A stretch of DNA of 64,000 bases from Bryobacterales bacterium. Its GTDB lineage: Bacteria > Acidobacteriota > Terriglobia > Bryobacterales > Bryobacteraceae. Of this stretch, positions 16,129 to 25,866 are shown piece after piece. A program made the translations under genes and the position numbers. Position 1 is the first letter of the stretch. The number at the start of each line of letters is the position of its first letter. The notes below the pieces were generated by a model. The model was not told the origin of the DNA and made no database searches. It was given only the letters and a program-made list of their open reading frames with translations. The stretch lies in the NCBI GenBank assembly GCA_003170295.1, contig PNAJ01000059.1:62001-126000 (forward strand). The letters are read 5' to 3'.

Positions 16129-17759
16129 GTCACCAATGTCGGCCCAACAAGCCCAAAACGTTTCTCGATCCCCATCAAATCGTGAGCTGCCTGCGATAAA
16201 GGACTCAGCGCCATTCCAAGGTCATCGTCGATCCGGTCTTTTTGAAATCGCTCCAGATAGAGCCGCAGCGTAGCCCCGTCGGTGCCAGTTCCCGATAGCC
16301 GGCAAACAATTCGCGATCCATCACTAAATAGAAGTCGAATCCCGCTGTGCTCGGTATCGCTCTGATCGACGGGGTCGTGATAGCTGAAATCGTCCGCCTG
16401 CGCTATTTGCATGCCCATTATTGTCTGCCCGCGAAGAGACGGCAGCTTCGCGCGCAAGTCCTCGATCAGTTGAGACGCGGCCGCAGGGTCCAACCGCTCA
16501 TAGTCGTGCCGTTGAAAATAACTTCGTCCAAACCTCCGCCAATGTTCGTGCGCGACGTCGGAGACAGACGTCTTTGTTCGAGCAAGAATCGAAAGCCAGC
16601 AGAGGGCCGCCCACAGACCGTCTTTTTCCCGCAGATGAACCGACCCGGTACCGAAGCTTTCTTCGCCGCACATCGTGCAAAGGCCCGCGTCGAGCAAATT
16701 GCCAAAGTATTTCCAACCGGTGGGAGTTTCGTAGCACCGGACGCCCGCCGCCGCGGCCACGCGATCGACAGCCGTACTGGTGGGCAACGATCGCGCCACG
16801 CCTACAAGGCCTCGTTTATATCCGGGAATGCAATCGGGCGCATGTTCGGCGATCATTGCCAGCGAATCTCCGGGACTCACAAAAAAGCTATGACCCAGAA
16901 TCATGTTGCGGTCGCCGTCGGCATCGCAGGCCGCTCCGAAATCGGGTCCATCGGGCGCGCTGAGCTTCGCCACAAAGTCCGCGGCGTAAACCAAATTTGG
17001 GTCGGGATGACCTCCGCCGAAATCTTCCAAAGGATCGCCGCGCATGACCACATTTTCAGCGCCGAGGCATCCCTCGAAAATGTGATGCGCATAGGGTCCA
17101 GTTGCTCCATGCATCGCGTCGAAAACCATCCGGAACCCGCTCTTGAGATGTTCGGAGAGCGCATCGAAATCGAACAGCGATTGCATCAACGCGGTGTAGT
17201 CTTCGAGCGGATCGAAGATGACGACCTTTGAGTCGCCGAGATTCACCGTACCTTCGTGGTCCAGATCTATATCGGGATGCTCGACGGTCAGATAACGATC
17301 GATCTTCAACGTTCGCTGATAAATCTTTTCGGTAAGAGATTCCGGCGCAGGACCGCCGTTATGTGCGTTGTACTTGATCCCGAAATCGCCATCAACGCCG
17401 CCCGGATTGTGGCTGGCCGAGAGAATCAGGCCGCCCAGCGCGGAGCGCTTGCGTATCACGGCGGACATGGCAGGCGTGGATAAAATGCATCCGCACGCCG
17501 CCAGGATCGTACCGAACCCATTCGCGGCAGCGATCCGCAAGATAGTCTGCATCGCGGTGCGATTATAATAACGGCCGTCGCCGCCGACCACTAGCGTCTT
17601 CTCGCTGAGATCCTTCGCGATATCATCGCGCAGGACGTCGAAAATCGATTGCACGAAATTTTCAACGTAGCGCGGCTGTTCAAACTCGCGAGTCTTTTTT
17701 CGCAGGCCCGAGGTGCCGGGCCGTTGATCCTGAAAAGGCGTGGTCGGAATGACGTTCAT
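16125..17759 (-). CDS. pgm: Phosphoglucomutase (alpha-D-glucose-phosphate-specific)
   Basis: A 544-residue hexose phosphate mutase that interconverts glucose-1-phosphate and glucose-6-phosphate (EC 5.4.2.2). Signatures seen: start-region QRPGTSGLRKKT, the phosphoserine loop LSASHNPGG, the magnesium loop CDADGDRNM, and the sugar-binding CGEESFGTGS. Length is normal for the Pgm family. The start MNVIPTTPF at 17759 is preferred over the in-frame codon at 17780, since homologues begin at this position. It is convergent with the sortase gene, with a 4-base overlap. Confidence 0.93.
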   Translation of the reverse strand: MNVIPTTPFQDQRPGTSGLRKKTREFEQPRYVENFVQSIFDVLRDDIAKDLSEKTLVVGGDGRYYNRTAMQTILRIAAANGFGTILAACGCILSTPAMSAVIRKRSALGGLILSASHNPGGVDGDFGIKYNAHNGGPAPESLTEKIYQRTLKIDRYLTVEHPDIDLDHEGTVNLGDSKVVIFDPLEDYTALMQSLFDFDALSEHLKSGFRMVFDAMHGATGPYAHHIFEGCLGAENVVMRGDPLEDFGGGHPDPNLVYAADFVAKLSAPDGPDFGAACDADGDRNMILGHSFFVSPGDSLAMIAEHAPDCIPGYKRGLVGVARSLPTSTAVDRVAAAAGVRCYETPTGWKYFGNLLDAGLCTMCGEESFGTGSVHLREKDGLWAALCWLSILARTKTSVSDVAHEHWRRFGRSYFQRHDYERLDPAAASQLIEDLRAKLPSLRGQTIMGMQIAQADDFSYHDPVDQSDTEHSGIRLLFSDGSRIVCRLSGTGTDGATLRLYLERFQKDRIDDDLGMALSPLSQAAHDLMGIEKRFGLVGPTLVT

Positions 17760-17845
17760 GCGCTTAGCGTATCGGATCACGCTTCATCCCCGCTCTCACG
17801 AGACGGGGTTATAACCCCTGGCGTGAGTCAGGGGATTCGGCAACG

Positions 17846-20479
17846 TCAGCCAATGAGCGCGTTGAAAAGCAGCTTAAATGTGCCGTAGGTTTGGGCTCTG
17901 TGCTGCGTGCGGAAGCCGATCACGATGACGTGCCCTTTGCCCACACCCGCCGTCACCATGGCCGCTTTCTTTGAAAGACTCTGCTCGCCCACTAACCATC
18001 CGCTCTGTAGAATCTCGCGATCGGCGTAGCGCGCAATCACGTGATAGTTCTCGTTGGCCGCATTCGACAGATCGAACGCCATGTTGCCTTGCAGGAACAC
18101 GCCGAATGCGCGCGACGGCATTCCATAGGCCGCCGGCTGCGTGTTGTCGATGTCGAGCCGCAGCGTCGAACCGGGGCACCAGAAATCCTTTGTGCTGAGA
18201 CCTGCAAGAGAGTTGCGAAGGCCAAGAGAGAACTGCTCGATTGCAAATTCGCTCGCACCGCCGAGGGCGACCAATGTGCCGCCTTTATTGACGAATTCCT
18301 TGAGCGCGGCGACGCCTTCATTGCCGATCCCGGCGCGATATTCGGGCGGATAATTCGCACCGCCGAATTCTCCTCCACCGCCTCCGCGTCCTCCCGCCGG
18401 AGCTGCGGGTGCCGCGCCGCCACGTCCTCCGCGACCCGCTGGCGCGCCCGCTGCGGCTGCACCGGTAATCATCGCCGTGCTGTCATCTGGAATGACGATG
18501 ACGTCGAATTTGTCGATCAGGTTCCCCGCTTTGATGTCTTTGTCCATCAGGCTCGTGTAAGGGAATTTGAAATCCTCGACCAGCCAGCGAGTCCATCCCT
18601 CGTCGATATTTCCGCCCGAGTATCGCTGGCGCAGTCCGATGCGCAGCTTCTTCACTTCGTGAGTCGTGCCCGCTTTCGGCGCGGTATTCAACGCCGTGAA
18701 CGCGACTCCGGTTTCCTTCGCGAGCGGCGCAACTGTCGCACCTTTCGCGACGATGAAATCGCCCGCATGCAATCCCGCTTGTGCCTGATCGACGCGCGAC
18801 ACAGATGCGCCGGCAGCGAGCAGTTCGTTCACCGCTTTGAAGCCGTTGTTGAGGCGGCCATCGATCACGTAGCCCGCACTGCCCTCCGTCACCTTTCCTG
18901 CTGGCTCGACCGGAGCGGTGAGTTTCTTCAGATCGGCCATGTTGACCGGCTCGTCGAGAGCGTCGGCGCGAACGCCCATGAACTCGTCCATCGTGTCGGT
19001 CGACATGTCGTAGGGACGAATCGGGGAACCATCCTTGCCGCGAGTCCAATCATTGTCGGGGAAAAATGTTCGCCCGAGCAGATTGCGAATCAGCCCCATT
19101 TTCGGCTGCGCGAGCGAGATGACGTACGATCTCGCTGGATAATCGACGCCCGAAGCCGCGCTAAAGGCTTTCGTTGCGCGATGAATCTCAATGCCCTGCA
19201 TCAGCAGCTTGTCGATCATCAGATCGGCCGTCAGAGGATCGTGCTGATTGGCCGAAATCACGTACGCGTACGGCTTGCCCGCCGCGCCGCGCTCGGTTTG
19301 CCGCTTGCCCTTGAGGTGCGCGTTCCACAGCACCGTTTCGCGATTCCGCGCCGCCAGATCGAGCACAGCCCACGCCGAGATTTTCTGCCGGTCGACCACG
19401 TCGCGCAAGCGCCACCATCCGCCCGGCCACGGATTCGGAAACACCGTCTCCTCTTCATACTTCGGCATGTTGCGGACGCCGCCCTGCAACTGCTCGGGAT
19501 GAATGAACATGGGCGTCGCGATGCGCGCACTGGCCGATTCGGTCAGCATCCCGGCGATGTTATGGAACGGCGTGATCCAGTGGAAACCGAAGTGTCCCCA
19601 ACCGGAATATTCGCCCATGTTGAACACACCGGATTCGCCGCCCTCTTCCTCTTTATATGCCATGTGCGCGCCGTACCAGCTCAGCTCGCGCCAGATCAGC
19701 GGATCGGCGTATGGCCGCACGGGCTCGGCGTAAGGCGGCAGATAAATGCGCGCGCCATAGCTGCCCATGTGGTGATGATCGACGTAAGCTTCCGGCCTCC
19801 ACTTGGTGAACAGCAGCTCCGCCATGTATTTCGATTCGACCATCTGCGTCATGAACGCGTCGCGATTATTATCGTGGCCGATGTACTTGTGATAGAGCCA
19901 CGGCGTGCTGGTCCCTTCCCACTCCTTGCCAAGACTTTCGCGATACCAGTCCGTCACCATGATCTGCCCGTCGGGATTGAACGACGGAACCTCGATGAAC
20001 ACGACGTTATCGAGAATCCGCTTAGTCTCTTCGTCGTTGCGCGCGAGCAGATCATAGGCCAGCTCCGGCGCCATCTGCGAGCCTCCGACTTCGCTCGCAT
20101 GGAGGCTCATCGACTGGACCACGAACACTTTGCCCTCGGCAACGAGTCCTTTCACTTGCGCTTCCGTAAGCCCGCGCGAATCGCTGAGTTGCAGGTTGAC
20201 TTGCCGCAGATGTTCGAGCTTCGCGTGATTCGCAGGCGAAGTGATGACCACCATCAGAAACGGGTTGCCCATCGTGGAGGGACCCATGTTGTTGACCTTC
20301 ATTTTCCCGCCGCTCTCTTTTTCGAGGACGGAAAAATACTCGACGATCTTGTCCCACCGCGCCATCTTCTTATCGGCTCCAAGTTGGTGACCGAAGAATT
20401 TCTCGGGGGTGGTGATCTGGCCCCGCAGCAGCAGAGCGCATGAGAAGAGAGCGATTTTGAGGAAACGTGAAAGAGTCAT
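17846..20479 (-). CDS. Secreted M14-family zinc metallopeptidase
   Basis: An 877-residue protein with a signal peptide (MTLSRFLKIALFSCALLLRG). The peptidase M14 (zinc carboxypeptidase) domain occupies residues ~25-330; the zinc motif HxxE is seen in SLHASEVGG, the third ligand region in VDHHHMGS and a conserved PSFNPDGQ. The C-terminal half (~530-877) is an uncharacterised domain, with a Gly/Ala-rich linker around residues 670-705. It would hydrolyse peptides or peptidoglycan stems outside the cytoplasm. Substrate unknown. Typical of large Acidobacteria/Bacteroidetes M14 enzymes; no operon partner is evident. Confidence 0.88.
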   Translation of the reverse strand: MTLSRFLKIALFSCALLLRGQITTPEKFFGHQLGADKKMARWDKIVEYFSVLEKESGGKMKVNNMGPSTMGNPFLMVVITSPANHAKLEHLRQVNLQLSDSRGLTEAQVKGLVAEGKVFVVQSMSLHASEVGGSQMAPELAYDLLARNDEETKRILDNVVFIEVPSFNPDGQIMVTDWYRESLGKEWEGTSTPWLYHKYIGHDNNRDAFMTQMVESKYMAELLFTKWRPEAYVDHHHMGSYGARIYLPPYAEPVRPYADPLIWRELSWYGAHMAYKEEEGGESGVFNMGEYSGWGHFGFHWITPFHNIAGMLTESASARIATPMFIHPEQLQGGVRNMPKYEEETVFPNPWPGGWWRLRDVVDRQKISAWAVLDLAARNRETVLWNAHLKGKRQTERGAAGKPYAYVISANQHDPLTADLMIDKLLMQGIEIHRATKAFSAASGVDYPARSYVISLAQPKMGLIRNLLGRTFFPDNDWTRGKDGSPIRPYDMSTDTMDEFMGVRADALDEPVNMADLKKLTAPVEPAGKVTEGSAGYVIDGRLNNGFKAVNELLAAGASVSRVDQAQAGLHAGDFIVAKGATVAPLAKETGVAFTALNTAPKAGTTHEVKKLRIGLRQRYSGGNIDEGWTRWLVEDFKFPYTSLMDKDIKAGNLIDKFDVIVIPDDSTAMITGAAAAGAPAGRGGRGGAAPAAPAGGRGGGGGEFGGANYPPEYRAGIGNEGVAALKEFVNKGGTLVALGGASEFAIEQFSLGLRNSLAGLSTKDFWCPGSTLRLDIDNTQPAAYGMPSRAFGVFLQGNMAFDLSNAANENYHVIARYADREILQSGWLVGEQSLSKKAAMVTAGVGKGHVIVIGFRTQHRAQTYGTFKLLFNALIG

Positions 20480-20564
20480 ATGGCGGGCCTCGTTGGAGGG
20501 TTAGGATACTGCATTGGGGGAGGGAGGTGCAAGAAGTAGCCAGGAGCCGGGAGCTGGTCTGGGT

Positions 20565-20607
20565 GTGGTGCAGGATAGCATCCTGCGGCCGGTTGGTAAC
20601 TGGCCGC
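20565..20607 (+). repeat. Palindromic repeat, family E
   Basis: GTGGTGCAGGATAGCATCCT followed by GCGGCCGGTTGGTAACTGGCCGC: two abutting hairpins. A relative occurs reverse-complemented at 53723-53749 and a more distant one at 50456-50533. It lies in the ~225-base gap upstream of the M14 gene, which otherwise shows nothing. Confidence 0.5.
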
Positions 20608-20705
20608 TTCGGTAGCCCACGGGCGCCTAGCTGTTGTTGATCCCTTGCGGCTCTGACGCACCGCGCGCCGATCCCGTCCGCGGAGCGCTGGTGTGGGCAG
20701 ACAAA

Positions 20706-21380
20706 TCATCGGTCGGTGGGCCAGTACAATTTTAAAACTGGACGGAGTTCCGACTGCTTTTCTCGAAACCAATCTTGGTAGGATTTCAGAAGGTCAGTTG
20801 CCTCCTGCATCCCTCGAAGCAGATCAGGGTCCAGACGCTTCTTGAGGTCATCTGGGGGGAGGGCCGCCAGCCCGGGAGCCTCTGACCGATCAAGGCTCAT
20901 CCCATATATGTCGCCATATTCCTTAAACAGCTGAAATGACCTCAAAAACTGGTCGCGGAACCTTGTGCCGAGTTCCGGGTAGATTTGGTTCAGGACATTC
21001 ACATCGACTTTTGGGCCGTCCTCAAGGACCGTCTTCTCCATTTTTTTATACTCTTTATACTCGGAGTCAGGAACGTCCTTGAATGGAGTAGCTCGCCACC
21101 GGGTACTAATCGAGGCCATGATCGTGCCCGCCGTTGTTACCTCAACGAACGCGCGCACAGCGGTCCGCCGAGGTTCCTCGGGGCGGTAGGCGTTAAATGC
21201 GAAATATGGCCAAAAAAACGCCTTTCCGCTCGGCTCACCTTCGCCGAGCAGCAGCCACCTTGCGAAACCGTGTTCGCGTGCGTATTGCCAGTTGTAGTAG
21301 ACACCCGCCAGGACCACGGTAATGAAGTAGAACGAAAGTAGCGCCGCAGTCAGCTTCTGGGTTAGGTTACGCTCCTTCAT
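20706..21380 (-). CDS. Hypothetical protein with one N-terminal membrane helix
   Basis: A 224-residue protein. Start ATG 21380 is chosen because AGGAGG lies just upstream; earlier in-frame codons overlap the DUF2971 gene. Residues ~10-28 form a membrane helix (LLSFYFITVVLAGVYY) and the rest is a helical, charged soluble part rich in Glu/Lys/Asp. No family recognised. It is the last gene of a tight three-gene unit with DUF2971 (14 bp upstream) and DUF2442, which suggests a shared, possibly membrane-linked function. Confidence 0.75.
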   Translation of the reverse strand: MKERNLTQKLTAALLSFYFITVVLAGVYYNWQYAREHGFARWLLLGEGEPSGKAFFWPYFAFNAYRPEEPRRTAVRAFVEVTTAGTIMASISTRWRATPFKDVPDSEYKEYKKMEKTVLEDGPKVDVNVLNQIYPELGTRFRDQFLRSFQLFKEYGDIYGMSLDRSEAPGLAALPPDDLKKRLDPDLLRGMQEATDLLKSYQDWFREKQSELRPVLKLYWPTDR

Positions 21381-21394
21381 AGCCGTCCGTCCTC

Positions 21395-22114
21395 CTAACT
21401 GTGAAGCTCGCGGCAGACGCATTCTTGCCAGGTGGTTTCGGACACGAATCCCCGCCGAGCCGAATTTTCAACCTTCTGTGTCACGACCTTGAACTGCTTA
21501 AACGCCAGCCGAGCCTTGACTAGCTTTGGCTTCATCGGAAGACCCTTCACCGCGTCCTCGATAGGGCGCTTCCACCCGACGCAGCATCTGGCGCCCGCAA
21601 TAACCTCGACGAGCTTCAGGTCGTCGTCGAAACGCTTGAAAAACAACGGGCCTTCCTGCAAGAGGGCGCGAAGGGGCAGAATCACCCGACGCTCCTCTTC
21701 ATACGCCCAGCGCTCAAACTTCGTCGTAAGAAGGGCGTACCTCCAATCCGCCGGCAGATCGGCGATGCCGGCTTCGCTCCATCTGCCCAGCGACAGGCGC
21801 TCACGCTCGTAGTTGACAGGTTCAAGGATATGCTCCCCTACATCAAACCCTAAACAAATTCCTTTGTGTCTGTCGCCGTAATGGCTCCACATGAGGGGAT
21901 TCTGCCAGCTTTCAGTGAAGCAGAGAAGCCCGTCCCCTTCATTGATTTTTTTGGCCCACTCCTTCAGCTTCTTCCGGAGGGCCTTGTCACGTTGATCGGC
22001 CGCTATCAACTCGAAGGGGTCGTTCAAGTCTAAAAAGCGACAGACCTTTAGCCGCTGCCTCCGTATGTTGTCGACTCCCCATTTTGCCTCAACGAAAAAA
22101 TAGACGCGTTTCAT
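21395..22114 (-). CDS. DUF2971 family protein
   Basis: A 239-residue cytoplasmic protein with the DUF2971 hallmark CFTESWQNPLMWSHYGDRHK and GICLGFDV, followed by a conserved EERRV motif (residues ~137-141) that is also typical. DUF2971 proteins are widespread in accessory regions and have been noted near defence genes, but no biochemical activity is established. Start ATG 22114 overlaps the stop of the DUF2442 gene by four bases (ATGA), and the membrane-protein gene follows 14 bp downstream. Confidence 0.85.
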   Translation of the reverse strand: MKRVYFFVEAKWGVDNIRRQRLKVCRFLDLNDPFELIAADQRDKALRKKLKEWAKKINEGDGLLCFTESWQNPLMWSHYGDRHKGICLGFDVGEHILEPVNYERERLSLGRWSEAGIADLPADWRYALLTTKFERWAYEEERRVILPLRALLQEGPLFFKRFDDDLKLVEVIAGARCCVGWKRPIEDAVKGLPMKPKLVKARLAFKQFKVVTQKVENSARRGFVSETTWQECVCRELHS

Positions 22115-22419
22115 CGAGGTTCCTCATTCAAGTTGCGAGCCGGCCATGGCGCCCTGTCTCGCACACCGCTCGGTGGCTCCTCGTGGTCCTTCGTAACTTG
22201 AGGGTACATTGCATCCGGTGCCAGATCGATCTCGCCGGGCCAGGCGACCGCGCCGGAATCAATAAAGACCTGCTTGAAAAACTGCTCGTCTGAGAGCGGG
22301 GCGAGCGCTCCCATTAGATCCTCTCGCCGCAACTGCAGAAGACCGGATCGCCCATCGTTAAATCTGACAAAGAGGCAAAGGCCTGGCTCCGCTCTAACTT
22401 CGACGACATCCCAATACAT
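22111..22419 (-). CDS. DUF2442 family protein
   Basis: A 102-residue protein whose first ~72 residues match the DUF2442 pattern: MYWDVVEVRAEPGLCLFVRF, a central Arg/Leu strand and WPGEIDLAPDAMY. The C-terminal ~28 residues are Pro/Arg-rich and disordered. DUF2442 domains are small and are often partnered with another small gene in toxin-antitoxin-like pairs, but here the coupled neighbour is DUF2971. It begins 12 bp after the rhaB stop, so it may also be read from the sugar operon upstream. Confidence 0.85.
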   Translation of the reverse strand: MYWDVVEVRAEPGLCLFVRFNDGRSGLLQLRREDLMGALAPLSDEQFFKQVFIDSGAVAWPGEIDLAPDAMYPQVTKDHEEPPSGVRDRAPWPARNLNEEPR

Positions 22420-22431
22420 TCTGACTCCTGG

Positions 22432-23865
22432 CTACTGGCTACTCGCCCGCCTAGCCGGCTCAAACCTCTCCACTGGAAACGACCTCGCCACAATCTCCCG
22501 AGCCTCTTTCAAATCCTTCACCACGCCCGCGCCCATCGCCTGAATCAGCACATTGCCGATCGCCGTCGCTTCCACCGGACCCGCAATCACCACGCGACCG
22601 GTAATGTCCGCCGCAAGTTGATTCAGCAGGCGATTCTGCGATCCTCCGCCGACAATGTGGATCACGCGAATCTTTCGGCCCGTCAGCTTTTCGATGCTCG
22701 CGAGAACGCTCTTGTACCGCTCCGCCAGGCTCTCTAAAATCACTCGCGTCACTTCTCCCGGATCGAGCGGCACGGCTTGCCCCGACGATTTGCAAAACTC
22801 CGCGATGCGCGCCGGCATGTGCCCGGGCTCCAGAAACGCATCTGGATCGATCACCGCAGTGTGAGGCTTGGCCGCCGCCGCGCTCTCCATCAATTCTTCG
22901 TACGTGAAATTATGACCTTCTAATGCCCACGCCGCGCGACATTCTTCGAGCAACCACATCCCCGCGATGTTGCGCAGGAACCGAATCTTCCCGGCGGTGC
23001 CCGCTTCATTGGTAAAATTCTCGGCGAGCGTCGCCGCGTTGATCACCGGCTCGTCGAGCTCCACGCCCATTAACGACCATGTGCCGGAGCTGATAAAACA
23101 CCAGTCCTTCTTGGAACCTTGCGCCGGAACCGCCACCACCGCATCCGCGGTATCGTGACCACCGCTCGCGTACACCGGAACAGCGCCCAGCCCGCTGAAC
23201 TCCGCGATATCCGGCAACAGTGGACCCAGCTTTGTCCCCGGATCGACCAGCTCGCTCAGAATCGACGCATCGAGCCCCAATCGCGCCAGCATCTTCGTCG
23301 CGAACGCGCGTTCTCGCGGGTCGTAAAACTGCGACGTGCTCGCGATGGTCCGCTCCGCGCGCGCGACGCCCGTCAGCCAGTAATTAAAGAGGTCCGGCAT
23401 GAACAGCAGGCTCTTCGCGACACGCATCGCGGGCGATGACGCCAGCTTCATCGCGTACCACTGGTATAGCGAGTTGATCTGCATGAACTGCACGCCGCTC
23501 GCCTCAAAAATTTCTTTCTTCGGCACCACCGCGAACGCCTTCTCCGGCACACCTTCGTTGCGCGCGTCGCGATAGTGATGAGGATTATCAACCAGCGCGC
23601 CGTCTTCACCCAGCAGCGCGAAATCGACGCCCCACGTATCCACGCCGATCGTATCGATCTTCAATTTCCGCTCGCGCCCGGCGATCGCCAGGCCGCGGCG
23701 AATTTCATGAAACAGCCGCAGAGTGTCCCAATACAAGCCCGTCGGCAACTGCACCGGCGTGTTCTGGAAACGATGCAGCTCTTCGAGCGTGAGCTCGCCC
23801 TGCTCCAGCTCGCCGAGCATCAAGCGGCCGCTGGTGGCTCCCAAATCGACAGCAAGACTCTTCAT
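22432..23865 (-). CDS. rhaB: Rhamnulokinase family sugar kinase
   Basis: A 477-residue FGGY-type carbohydrate kinase closest to rhamnulokinase (EC 2.7.1.5), which phosphorylates L-rhamnulose. Seen: the phosphate-1 motif AVDLGATSGRLML at the N-terminus, IDTIGVDTWGVDFALL, the hexose-kinase segment SGTWSLMGVELDEPV, and the adenosine motif HIVGGGSQNRLLNQLAAD. The start overlaps the upstream dehydrogenase stop by four bases. No rhamnose isomerase or aldolase lies in the window, so the exact sugar is inferred from family resemblance. Confidence 0.9.
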   Translation of the reverse strand: MKSLAVDLGATSGRLMLGELEQGELTLEELHRFQNTPVQLPTGLYWDTLRLFHEIRRGLAIAGRERKLKIDTIGVDTWGVDFALLGEDGALVDNPHHYRDARNEGVPEKAFAVVPKKEIFEASGVQFMQINSLYQWYAMKLASSPAMRVAKSLLFMPDLFNYWLTGVARAERTIASTSQFYDPRERAFATKMLARLGLDASILSELVDPGTKLGPLLPDIAEFSGLGAVPVYASGGHDTADAVVAVPAQGSKKDWCFISSGTWSLMGVELDEPVINAATLAENFTNEAGTAGKIRFLRNIAGMWLLEECRAAWALEGHNFTYEELMESAAAAKPHTAVIDPDAFLEPGHMPARIAEFCKSSGQAVPLDPGEVTRVILESLAERYKSVLASIEKLTGRKIRVIHIVGGGSQNRLLNQLAADITGRVVIAGPVEATAIGNVLIQAMGAGVVKDLKEAREIVARSFPVERFEPARRASSQ

Positions 23866-24896
23866 TTTATTTCGACCACGACCTTGCCCACTCCGTCCGT
23901 ATAACGCGCCATCATGTCGAACGCCTTCGGCGTCTGCTCCAGCGGCAAGGAATGCGTCAGCAGCGTGGTGGGCACTCGTCCGGTCGACAGCAAATCCAGG
24001 GCTTCCTGCGCGCGATGATTCGATCGCTTTAGCGTTTGCAGGCGCAGCTCCTTAAACATCGCGGTGTGAATGTCGATCTTCGGATAAAGCTCGCTCAGGA
24101 TGCCGATCATCACCACCGTACCGCCCTGCCGAGCCATTTTTATTCCCGCATTGATCGTTTCCGACGATCCGGCGCACTCGAGAACCTTATCCACGCCGCG
24201 CCCGCGCGTCGATTCCAGCACGGAGTCGATCAGTCTCTCGGTGGTCGTATCGATCGTCACGTCCGCGCCCATCTGCATTGCCAGCTTGAGGCGATACGCG
24301 AGCTTGTCGGCGATAAAAACGCGGCTCGCGCCGGCGGCCTTCGCGGTCGCGGCAGCAAGCATGCCGATCGGTCCCGCGCCGGTCACGCAGACTGTATCGC
24401 CCATGTGAATATCCACCAGCTCCAGCATGTGCATCATCACGGCCAGAGGCTCGGCGAGCGTTGCTTTCGCGAAATCGAACGCCTTCGGAAACCGGGTCGC
24501 ATTCGCGGCGGGGATGGTCACGTATTCGCGCAGCATGCCATCCGCCTGGCAGCCGCCCATGAACACGCAGTGAATGCAGTTGTTGTGCTGCCCTTTCAGG
24601 CAATATTCGCAGTGGCCGCAGGTCAGGCTCGGCTCGATCACCACGCGATCGCCGGTTTTGAAATGCTCGACACCCTTGCCTACGGCGATCACTTCACCGG
24701 CCGGCTCATGTCCCGGCACGCGCGGATAAAACGCCGGAACTTCGCCAATACGTCCGTCCAGATACCAGTGCAGATCGCTGCCGCAAATGCCGATGGCGCG
24801 CACCTTCACGGTAATTTGTCCGTGCCCCGGATCGCGCTCCTGCGGCATCTCACGTTCTTCTAAAGTTTGCGGAGCAACAAGCTGAATGGATCTCAC
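23862..24896 (-). CDS. Zinc-dependent sorbitol/threonine-type dehydrogenase
   Basis: A 344-residue medium-chain dehydrogenase. Catalytic zinc ligands are seen in GICGSDLHWY and GHEPAGEV; the structural zinc is held by the four Cys of CGHCEYCLKGQHNNC. The NAD-binding Rossmann motif is VTGAGPIGMLAA. It most resembles L-iditol/sorbitol dehydrogenase-like enzymes that oxidise a polyol or sugar. It lies between aldose epimerase and rhaB, overlapping rhaB by four bases, so it belongs to a sugar-utilisation operon. The substrate is not determined. Confidence 0.9.
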   Translation of the reverse strand: MRSIQLVAPQTLEEREMPQERDPGHGQITVKVRAIGICGSDLHWYLDGRIGEVPAFYPRVPGHEPAGEVIAVGKGVEHFKTGDRVVIEPSLTCGHCEYCLKGQHNNCIHCVFMGGCQADGMLREYVTIPAANATRFPKAFDFAKATLAEPLAVMMHMLELVDIHMGDTVCVTGAGPIGMLAAATAKAAGASRVFIADKLAYRLKLAMQMGADVTIDTTTERLIDSVLESTRGRGVDKVLECAGSSETINAGIKMARQGGTVVMIGILSELYPKIDIHTAMFKELRLQTLKRSNHRAQEALDLLSTGRVPTTLLTHSLPLEQTPKAFDMMARYTDGVGKVVVEIK

Positions 24897-24923
24897 GTTT
24901 TGAGGATACTACTCCCAATAGAT

Positions 24924-25847
24924 CTAGAACCCCGTCGGAGTAATGAAAAAGCTCTCGCTCCACTTGGCTCCCGGCGCAATAAGCTGGAGCCCTGCATCCT
25001 TGCCCGCATGCGTCAGATTGAAAGCGTTGGTCTCCGACGCCATCGGCTCGAAGCACACGAACGATCCGCCCTTCGGCGCATATACGACCGCGACCGGAAA
25101 CTTCGGTCCGAACTTCACACTGATGCGCTGCTTCTTTCCTTCGAGCACCCAATCGCCGCCCGTCAAACCCGTGAACACGTTGTCGAGAACATTCCCGCGC
25201 AGCGGATAAGGATTCGCAAACTCCACCGGCTTCCGCTCACCCGTGGGAACCAGCAGATCGGACAACACCACGCTCTCGCGCGCCGCCAGATGCACTTTCC
25301 AATCATCGCGAGGCGAATCGCTCAATTGAAAATAAGGATGGTATCCCAGCGACAGCGGCATCGGTTCGCTCGACAGATTCTCCACCGTAGTCGCCACTTC
25401 GAGCGACCCGCCATGCAGCCGGTGCGTGATCTCGATCGCATGGGCGAATGGAAACTGAGCCATCCAATCCGGCTCCCGCCAAGCCTCCAACCGCGAAGTA
25501 ACCGATGAAGTATCGCTCTTCAGAACCCGCCACTGCGTCGCAAACGAAACCAGCCCATGAATCGGCAAATGATGCCCGTCATACCGAAAATTCCCGAGCC
25601 CCGGATTCAGCAGGTATTTCTTCCCATTGGCAAAGTACGCATCCGCATCGATCCGGTTAGCCCAAGGCGATAGCAGAGGCACGCCGCCCAGCCCCGGCTT
25701 CGCCCGCCACGATTCCAAATCCGGCGCCGGCTTATACAAAATCTCCTGCCCCCGCACCGTCATCGAATAAGCGTTGTTGCCAAACGAGGTAGCAATGCTG
25801 ACAACCGTCAAATGCTCGGGATCAGTCAACCGTACGATGTCTGCCAT
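24924..25847 (-). CDS. Aldose 1-epimerase
   Basis: A 307-residue galactose-mutarotase-fold protein. It shows the substrate-binding LLSPWANRID, the catalytic-His region HHLPIHGLV, and LGYHPYFQL, which are the recognised aldose-epimerase positions. It interconverts sugar anomers and so feeds the adjacent dehydrogenase and kinase. It starts 19 bp after the E2 gene stop and ends 27 bp before the dehydrogenase start, consistent with a single minus-strand transcript. Confidence 0.9.
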   Translation of the reverse strand: MADIVRLTDPEHLTVVSIATSFGNNAYSMTVRGQEILYKPAPDLESWRAKPGLGGVPLLSPWANRIDADAYFANGKKYLLNPGLGNFRYDGHHLPIHGLVSFATQWRVLKSDTSSVTSRLEAWREPDWMAQFPFAHAIEITHRLHGGSLEVATTVENLSSEPMPLSLGYHPYFQLSDSPRDDWKVHLAARESVVLSDLLVPTGERKPVEFANPYPLRGNVLDNVFTGLTGGDWVLEGKKQRISVKFGPKFPVAVVYAPKGGSFVCFEPMASETNAFNLTHAGKDAGLQLIAPGAKWSESFFITPTGF

Positions 25848-25866
25848 TCTGACTCCTGTCTCCTTC

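Noticed and set aside
18041..20443. 800-residue plus-strand open frame opposite the M14 peptidase gene
   Set aside because: It is a composition artefact: His/Arg-rich, no known domain, no ribosome-binding site, and the opposite strand encodes a clear M14 peptidase with signal peptide.
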